Source: Hyphomicrobiales bacterium
GTDB taxonomy: Bacteria; Pseudomonadota; Alphaproteobacteria; Rhizobiales; Beijerinckiaceae
DNA: 48,850 bases
Direction of reading: 5' to 3'
NCBI GenBank assembly: GCA_027483945.1
Contig: JAIXTM010000020.1
Location: 1 to 48,850, forward strand
Below, piece by piece: positions 43,665 to 48,850 of the stretch. Each line of letters begins with the position of its first letter. The first letter of the stretch is position 1. The notes under the pieces are model-generated. The model saw nothing but the letters and a program-made list of their open reading frames with translations. It was not told the origin of the DNA and searched no databases. The position numbers were made by a program, and so were the translations under genes.

Positions 43665-46397
43665 CTATCCGAAGACCTCCAGAAGCGCGCGGCGGATCGC
43701 GTTGTGCCGCTGGGTCGAGGCGATCTTCGCGCCGGTGAGGTCCGTGACGTAAAAGACGTCCACCGCCTTCTCGCCAAAGGTCGCGATATGGGCCGAGGCG
43801 ATGTTGAGGTTGAGCTTCCCCAGGGCAGTTGTCAGCTCGTAGAGCAGGCCCGGCCGGTCGAGGCCGGACACCTCGATGACCGTGTGGCGGCCGGACAGCG
43901 AATTGTCAATCGTGACGTCGGGCGCCAGCGTGAAGGCCTCGGCCCGTCCCGATTTGGCGGCGGGCTTTCGCGCCTCCACCAGATCCGCGATGCGCACCTC
44001 GCCCTTCAAGGCCTGCTTGACCGCCCGCGCGATCCGCTCGCCGCGCCGCAGTTCGTCCTCGTCCCGGTCGAAGGCGCGGGAGACGAACAGCGTGTCGAGC
44101 GCCAGCCCGTCCGCCGTCGTGAAGACGAAGGCGTCCACGATATTGCCGCCTGCGGCGGCGCAGGCGCCGGTGAGGATCGCCAGCAGGCGGGGATGGTCGG
44201 GCGCCACCACCGTGATCTCCGTCACGCCGCGGAAATTGTCGGTATCGACGCGGGTGGCCATGGTCTCGCCCGAGGCTTCCGCCTCGCCGATGAGCGTGGC
44301 GTGGCGTTCCTTGCGCGTGAGATCGACCTTCAGCCAGTAGGCGGGATAATGCCGCGCCGCATAGGCCGAGAATCGCTCGTCGGACCAGCTCGGCAGCGTC
44401 TCGCGCAGGGCGGTCTGCGCGTTGGCGACGCGCACCTTCCGCTCGATGCCGGAATGTCCGCCCGCCAGCACGATCTCGGTCTCGTAATAGAGCGTGCGCA
44501 GCAGCTCGCCCTTCCAGCCGTTCCAGACGCCCGGCCCCACCGCCTTGATGTCGCAGACGGTGAGGACGAGCAGGAGCTTCAGCCGCTCCAGCGACTGAAC
44601 GATCTCGGCGAAGCTCTCGATCGTCGTGGGATCGGACAGGTCGCGGCTCTGGGCGATGGTGGACATGTCCAGGTGATGCTGGATCAGCCAGGCGACGGTC
44701 TCCGTCTCCGCCTGGGACAGGCCGAGGCGCGGGCATAGTTTTCGCGCGACCGCGGCGCCCGCGATCGAGTGGTCCTCGGGACGTCCCTTGGCGATGTCGT
44801 GCAGGAACAGGGCGACGAAGAGCGCCCGCCGGTTCTGGATCGTGGAGAAGATTTTGTTGGCGAGCGGGTGCTCGGCTTCCACGCGCCCCGCATCGATCTC
44901 CGCCAGCACGCCGATGGACCGCAGCAGGTGCTCGTCCACGGTGTAATGGTGGTACATGTTGAACTGCATCATGGCCACGACGCGTCCGAATTCGGGGATG
45001 AAGCGGCCAAGCACGCCGGCCTCGTTCATGCGGCGCAGCACCGTTTCCGGCGCGTTCCGTGAGGTGAGGACGTCGAGGAACAACGCGTTCGCCTCCTCGT
45101 CCTCGCGGACGGCCCGCGTGATCAGCTTGAGCGAGCGGGTCGCGAGGCGCGTGGCATCGGGGTGGATCGCGAGGTTCTGTCGGTCGGCCAGCCAGAATAG
45201 GCGGATGAGATTGACCGGATCGGCCTCGAACACGCCGTCATCGGCGACGGTGATGCGCTCGGCGTCGATGCGGAAGGCCGGATGCGCGGTCAGCCTGCGC
45301 TGGCGGCGGAACCGCCCGATGACGCGGTCGAGGACCGGCCGGTGCTTCTGATGGCGCGCCTCGAGCGCCGCGCAGACGATGGCGGTGAGGTCGCCGACAT
45401 CCTTGGCGTTGAGGAAGTAGCGCTTCATGAAGCGCTCCGGCGCCGACAGGCCGCCATGGGCGACATAGCCTGACAGGCCCGCGATCTGCCGCTGCAGGTC
45501 GAAGGTCAGCCGTTCCTCGGGGCGGCCGGTGATGAAGTGGATGTGGCATCGCACCCGCCAGAGGAACTCCTCGCAGCGGGTGAAGAGCTTCAGCTCGGCG
45601 TCGCTGAACAGGCCGGCCTTCACCAGCTCCCGCGGATCGTGGACGCGGTAGACGTATTTGGCGATCCAGAACAGCGTGTTGAGGTCGCGCAGGCCGCCCT
45701 TGCCGTCCTTGACGTTGGGCTCGACCAGGTAGCGCGACGAGCCGGCGCGGGAGACGCGGGTCTCACGCTCGGCGAGCTTGGCCTCCACGAATTCCGCCGA
45801 GGTCCCCTGCATGAGCTCCCGGTCGAAGCGCTGCACCAGATCCTCGAACAAAGGCCGCTCGCCGACGATGTAGCGGGATTCCAGCAGCGCCGTGCGGATC
45901 GTCATGTCGGCGCGGGCCTCGCGCAGGCACTCGTCCACCGAGCGCGAGGCGTGGCCGACCTTCAGCTTCAGGTCCCAGAGCACGTAGAGCATCGTCTCCA
46001 CGACGCTCTCGCTCCAGGGATTCTGCTTGTAGGGAAAGAGGAAGAGCAGATCGACGTCGGAATGGGGCGCGAGCGTCCCTCTCCCGTAGCCGCCGGTGGC
46101 GACGACCGCGATGCGCTCGTTGGAGGTCGGGTTGTCGACCGGGTGGATGATGCGGCTCGCGAAATCGTAGATTGCGCTCACCGCGCAATCCATCAGGCCG
46201 CAGAGACGGGCGACGCAGGCATGGCCGTCATTCTCGGCGACGAGCATCTCCCGCGCCTCCGCATGCCCTTCCTCCAAAGCGGCGCGGAGCGCGGCGACGA
46301 GGCGGGCCCTCGCCTCATCCTTCTCCGGCGGAGCGGCGTGGAGCGCGGCCATCGCCTCCTTGAGGCGGGCGGCGGCGGGCAGCGGCTTCAGCGACAT
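43665..46397 (-). CDS. glnD: [Protein-PII] uridylyltransferase/uridylyl-removing enzyme GlnD
   Basis: A 910-residue bifunctional nitrogen sensor that adds UMP to PII (GlnB/GlnK) when glutamine is low and removes it when high. The nucleotidyltransferase motif is GGYGRGTLAPHSDVDLLFLFPY near residue 105. The HD domain contains LFLHDIAKGRPEDHS, the uridylyl-removing site. Two C-terminal ACT domains, EITVVAPDHPRLLAILTGACAA and VIEVSGLDRPGLLYELTTALG, bind glutamine. The ATG at 46397 begins MSLKPLPAAARLKEAM. It precedes grpE by 112 bases. rpoN and ptsN in the same window belong to the same regulatory network, though 23 kb away. Confidence 0.97.
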   Translation of the reverse strand: MSLKPLPAAARLKEAMAALHAAPPEKDEARARLVAALRAALEEGHAEAREMLVAENDGHACVARLCGLMDCAVSAIYDFASRIIHPVDNPTSNERIAVVATGGYGRGTLAPHSDVDLLFLFPYKQNPWSESVVETMLYVLWDLKLKVGHASRSVDECLREARADMTIRTALLESRYIVGERPLFEDLVQRFDRELMQGTSAEFVEAKLAERETRVSRAGSSRYLVEPNVKDGKGGLRDLNTLFWIAKYVYRVHDPRELVKAGLFSDAELKLFTRCEEFLWRVRCHIHFITGRPEERLTFDLQRQIAGLSGYVAHGGLSAPERFMKRYFLNAKDVGDLTAIVCAALEARHQKHRPVLDRVIGRFRRQRRLTAHPAFRIDAERITVADDGVFEADPVNLIRLFWLADRQNLAIHPDATRLATRSLKLITRAVREDEEANALFLDVLTSRNAPETVLRRMNEAGVLGRFIPEFGRVVAMMQFNMYHHYTVDEHLLRSIGVLAEIDAGRVEAEHPLANKIFSTIQNRRALFVALFLHDIAKGRPEDHSIAGAAVARKLCPRLGLSQAETETVAWLIQHHLDMSTIAQSRDLSDPTTIESFAEIVQSLERLKLLLVLTVCDIKAVGPGVWNGWKGELLRTLYYETEIVLAGGHSGIERKVRVANAQTALRETLPSWSDERFSAYAARHYPAYWLKVDLTRKERHATLIGEAEASGETMATRVDTDNFRGVTEITVVAPDHPRLLAILTGACAAAGGNIVDAFVFTTADGLALDTLFVSRAFDRDEDELRRGERIARAVKQALKGEVRIADLVEARKPAAKSGRAEAFTLAPDVTIDNSLSGRHTVIEVSGLDRPGLLYELTTALGKLNLNIASAHIATFGEKAVDVFYVTDLTGAKIASTQRHNAIRRALLEVFG

Positions 46398-46476
46398 GCG
46401 GGCTTCACGTCCGGCGCGGCCGGGATGCCGCGCCCCGCTCTAGCATATCGGCGCCGTCTGCCAACGGCCTTGAGAC

Positions 46477-47673
46477 TCAGGCGGCGAGATCGGCCACCAC
46501 GGCGTCGAGCACCGGGAACCCGCCCGGCGTCACGCGGATGCGCCCGCCTTCCATCGTCTCCACCATGCCGTGGGCGACGAGGTCCCCGATCCGCGCCGGA
46601 TCGAGGCTGCGGCCGGCGATCGCGGCGTAACGGGCCGGGTCGATGCCTTCGGTGAGGCGCAGCCCCATCACGAGGAACTCGTCCGCCTGCATCTCGGGGA
46701 GGATCGCCTCCTCCTCCACGATGCCGTGGCCTCGCGCCTCCACCAGGCGCAGCCAGTCCTCCGGCGCGCGCTCGGTCGAGAGGCCGAGCCGCTTGCCTGC
46801 CACGCCGAGGCGCGAATGGGCGCCGGGGCCGACGCCGGCATAGTCGCCATAGCGCCAGTAGACGAGGTTGTGCCGGCTCTCCGCGCCGGGCCTTGCGTGG
46901 TTCGAGACCTCGTAGGCGGGCAGGCCGCGGCGGGCGCAGACCTCCTGCGTCGTCTCGTAGAGCACCCGCGCCGCCTCCGCGTCCGGCACGACGAGCTTCC
47001 CGGCGGCGTAAAGGCGCTCGAACCAGGTCCCCGGTTCGATGGTGAGCTGGTAGAGCGAGAGATGCTCCACCGCGTGGTCGATCGCCCCTTCCAGCTCCGC
47101 CGCCCAGTCCTGCGGCGTCTGGTGCGGACGGGCGTAGATCAGGTCGAACGAGTAGCGCTCGAAGATCGAGCGGGCGATGGCGACCGCTTGCAGCGCCTCC
47201 GCCGCCGAATGGAGCCGCCCCAGCCGGCGCAAATCCGCATCGTTCAGCGCCTGGACGCCCAGCGAGACGCGGTTGACGCCCGCCGCCCGGTAGCCGCGGA
47301 AGCGCCCGGCCTCGACGCTGGTCGGGTTCGCCTCCAGCGTCACTTCGGCATCGGGCGCCAGCGTCCAGTGCGCGGCGATGGCCTCCAGGATCGCGCCCAC
47401 GGTCTGAGGCTTCATCAGCGAAGGCGTGCCGCCGCCGAAGAAGACGGAGCCGACCTCGCGGGCGCCGCTCATCCCCGCCATGTGCGCGAGCTCGCGCTTG
47501 AAGGCGGCGACGAAGCGGGCCTCATCCACCGGCGCGTGGCGGACATGGCTGTTGAAGTCGCAATAGGGGCACTTGGAGGCGCAGAACGGCCAGTGCACGT
47601 AGATCCCGAAGCCGGGATCGGCTGTCGGGCCGGATGCGCCTTGCGCCTGCGATTCGTGCGGGGACATCCACAT
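46477..47673 (-). CDS. hemW: Radical SAM family heme chaperone HemW
   Basis: A 398-residue radical SAM protein. The 4Fe-4S/SAM motif is YVHWPFCASKCPYCDFNSH (CxxxCxxC), followed by FFGGGTPSLM and VSLGVQALND. The HemN-like C-terminal region includes YEVSNHARPGAESRHNLVYWRYGDYAGVGPGAHSR. HemW delivers heme to respiratory proteins; the first cysteine cluster lacks the extra residue of true HemN oxidases. MWMSPHESQ at 47673 and MSPHESQ at 47667 are both possible; the frame to 47742 is not needed. It is divergent from the TetR gene by about 116 bases, and 79 bases upstream of glnD. Confidence 0.93.
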   Translation of the reverse strand: MWMSPHESQAQGASGPTADPGFGIYVHWPFCASKCPYCDFNSHVRHAPVDEARFVAAFKRELAHMAGMSGAREVGSVFFGGGTPSLMKPQTVGAILEAIAAHWTLAPDAEVTLEANPTSVEAGRFRGYRAAGVNRVSLGVQALNDADLRRLGRLHSAAEALQAVAIARSIFERYSFDLIYARPHQTPQDWAAELEGAIDHAVEHLSLYQLTIEPGTWFERLYAAGKLVVPDAEAARVLYETTQEVCARRGLPAYEVSNHARPGAESRHNLVYWRYGDYAGVGPGAHSRLGVAGKRLGLSTERAPEDWLRLVEARGHGIVEEEAILPEMQADEFLVMGLRLTEGIDPARYAAIAGRSLDPARIGDLVAHGMVETMEGGRIRVTPGGFPVLDAVVADLAA

Positions 47674-47789
47674 GGGCCGCACTATCTGACAGGTTCGGCG
47701 CCCGCCGTCACCCGCAGGCCGGTGCGTCACGCCGCCGTTCACAGGGCCGATCCGGTTTGCGCTGCGGGCGCATCGGGTTAGGAAGGACC

Positions 47790-48461
47790 ATGCACCCGTT
47801 CCGGCCGACCCACGAGAGCAATGCGCAGGAGCGCAAGGGCTACCACCACGGCAACCTCAAGGAGGCGTTGGTCCAGGCGGCGCAGCGCTTCATCGCGACG
47901 CGCGGCCTCGGCGGATTCACCCTCGCCGACGCCGCCAAGATCGTCGGCGTCACCCCCGCCGCGCTCTACCGGCATTTCAGCGGCCGGGGCGAACTGGTCG
48001 AGGCCATCGCGTCGCGCGGCTTCGACGATCTCGGCAAGCGCCTCGCCGCGGCGGTCGCGGGCGAGGGCACGGCGCTGGAGCGCTTCACCCGGATGGGCGA
48101 GGCCTATCTCGACTTCGCCGAGAAGGAGCCCGGCTATTACGGCGCCATGTTCGCCCCCCGCGCGCTCAAGGACGGCGAGGCGAGCCCGCAGGCCGGTACC
48201 GGCGGCCACGGTTCCGGCGCCTCCCCCGATGCCGCGCTGCCGCCCGCCATGCGCCTCCTGGTGGAGGCTCTGGGCCGCGCCTTCCCCGCCGGCTTCAAGG
48301 TGGACCCGCGCTTCGTCGCGCTGGAGGTCTGGGCCCTGTCCCACGGCCTCGCCACGCTCGACGCCGCCGGGCACCTCCCCAAGGGTCCCGGCCTGCCGGA
48401 CAAGCGCGAACTGCTCCGCGCCGGCGTGCTCGCCATCGTCACCGGCGTCCAGCGGCCCTGA
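47790..48461 (+). CDS. TetR/AcrR family transcriptional regulator
   Basis: A 223-residue regulator. The N-terminal helix-turn-helix reads GYHHGNLKEALVQAAQRFIATRGLGGFTLADAAKIVGVTPAALYRHFSGRGELVEAIASRGFDDL, typical of the TetR group with a TetR_C-WHG-type ligand domain. That domain runs from about residue 95 and contains a proline/glycine-rich loop (AGTGGHGSGASPDAALPPAM). The ligand and targets are unknown. The ATG at 47790 follows AGGAAGG. It is divergent from hemW, and its downstream side is a repeat region, so it might control itself or hemW. Confidence 0.92.
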   Translation: MHPFRPTHESNAQERKGYHHGNLKEALVQAAQRFIATRGLGGFTLADAAKIVGVTPAALYRHFSGRGELVEAIASRGFDDLGKRLAAAVAGEGTALERFTRMGEAYLDFAEKEPGYYGAMFAPRALKDGEASPQAGTGGHGSGASPDAALPPAMRLLVEALGRAFPAGFKVDPRFVALEVWALSHGLATLDAAGHLPKGPGLPDKRELLRAGVLAIVTGVQRP

Positions 48462-48850
48462 GGGGTCGCGGCCGCGGCGCCTTCTGCCGCTTCCTGCCTC
48501 ATTGCGGCCGGCCGGAAGCGCACAGCGATCCCTCCCCGACAGGGGAGGGTGGCGCGCAGCGCCGGGTGGGGACTTGAGACCAAGAAGGAGCCCACCCGTC
48601 CGCCGCTCCCGCGCCGTCCACCCTCCCCTCGCGGGGAGGGATCAGGGCGCGGCTGTCCCCATCCGCGCCTGTTATCCCCGGCCCTCTCCCCGCGGGCGGG
48701 GAGAGGGGGAGTGCCGCGACGCTAACCGTTTCCCCTCCCCCCTGCGGGGAGGGGAAGACGCGTGGAAGCCTCCGGCCGCGCTGGCGCGTCGGGTGATGTG
48801 AGGGGTAGGCGGAGCGCCGGCAGGCGCGTTAGGCGATACCATCCATGTCC
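48462..48850. repeat. Palindromic repeat region at the window end
   Basis: No gene is seen in these 389 bases. An inverted pair of CCCTCCCC/GGGGAGGG elements lies at 48529-48552 and 48618-48641, with a CCACC/GGTGG extension and about 65 bases between. The sequence CCCCGGCCCTCTCCCCGCGG at 48676-48695 starts a 36-base exact match to 426-461 of the left array, and continues with a GGGGAGAGG arm. A further TTTCCCCTCCCCC...GGGGAGGGGAAG palindrome follows near 48729-48757. The final 90 bases show nothing I recognise. Confidence 0.8.

Noticed and set aside
46398-46476. tRNA or small RNA gene between glnD and hemW, and in other short gaps
   Set aside because: No cloverleaf arms or T-loop GGTTCRA were found by eye in the gaps; a covariance search would be needed to exclude small RNAs.

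Overview
The window is ordinary chromosomal DNA of a high-GC alphaproteobacterium, most likely in the order Hyphomicrobiales (Rhizobiales). The basis is gene content and order: lptC-lptA-lptB ... rpoN-hpf-ptsN, dnaK-dnaJ-pmtA-like-pyrF-DUF1330-dapB-gpmA, dapD-DUF805-dapE-truA-nth, a RegB/RegA (ActS/ActR) redox pair, mmcB, and Rhizobiales-type palindromic intergenic repeats. Genus and family cannot be fixed by eye. No rRNA, tRNA, CRISPR array, transposase, integrase or phage gene was recognised.

Layout. 1-782: repeat-rich DNA without a gene. 783-6235: Yip1-family membrane protein, mmcB, YgjP-like metallopeptidase, intracellular PHB depolymerase (phaZ) and, divergently, regB-regA. 6236-7209: a second repeat-rich stretch, largely an inverted copy of the first. 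7210-16313: MFS exporter, class A penicillin-binding protein, a HAL-family MIO lyase, a small secreted protein resembling degenerate staphylococcal nuclease, an allantoate amidohydrolase-like M20 enzyme, a small secreted protein and class I fumarase. 16493-24655: glucokinase, then a long minus-strand run reading GST, lptC, lptA, lptB, a Tat-exported MBL-fold protein, rpoN, hpf, ptsN. 24805-29444: lysine/diaminopimelate genes dapD and dapE around a DUF805 gene, then truA, nth and DUF2244. 29513-34341: AraC-MGMT DNA-repair protein, orphan chemoreceptor, DUF4142 protein and an unrecognised secreted protein. 34689-42254: dnaK, dnaJ, phospholipid methyltransferase-like gene, pyrF, two DUF1330 paralogues, dapB, gpmA, alkB. 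42251-47673 (minus strand): TRIC-type channel, grpE, glnD, hemW. 47790-48461: TetR regulator, followed by more palindromic repeats to the window end.

How the genes fit together. Envelope construction (LPS transport, PBP1A-like synthase, meso-diaminopimelate from dapB/dapD/dapE) lies near global regulators of nitrogen and carbon status (rpoN, ptsN, glnD), redox state (regBA) and ribosome hibernation (hpf). The chaperone set dnaK, dnaJ and grpE is split over about 9 kb. DNA-repair genes are dispersed (mmcB, nth, AraC-MGMT, alkB). Six convergent gene pairs meet with almost no gap or overlap at their 3' ends.

I did not find a convincing new multigene system. The most notable structure is the pair of long inverted, mosaic repeat arrays at 1-605 and 6284-6757 enclosing the phaZ-regBA block. 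Next are the divergent stand-alone MIO lyase, the degenerate nuclease-like secreted protein, the MBL gene wedged between lptB and rpoN, and a DUF4142 protein carrying a glycine-zipper segment.
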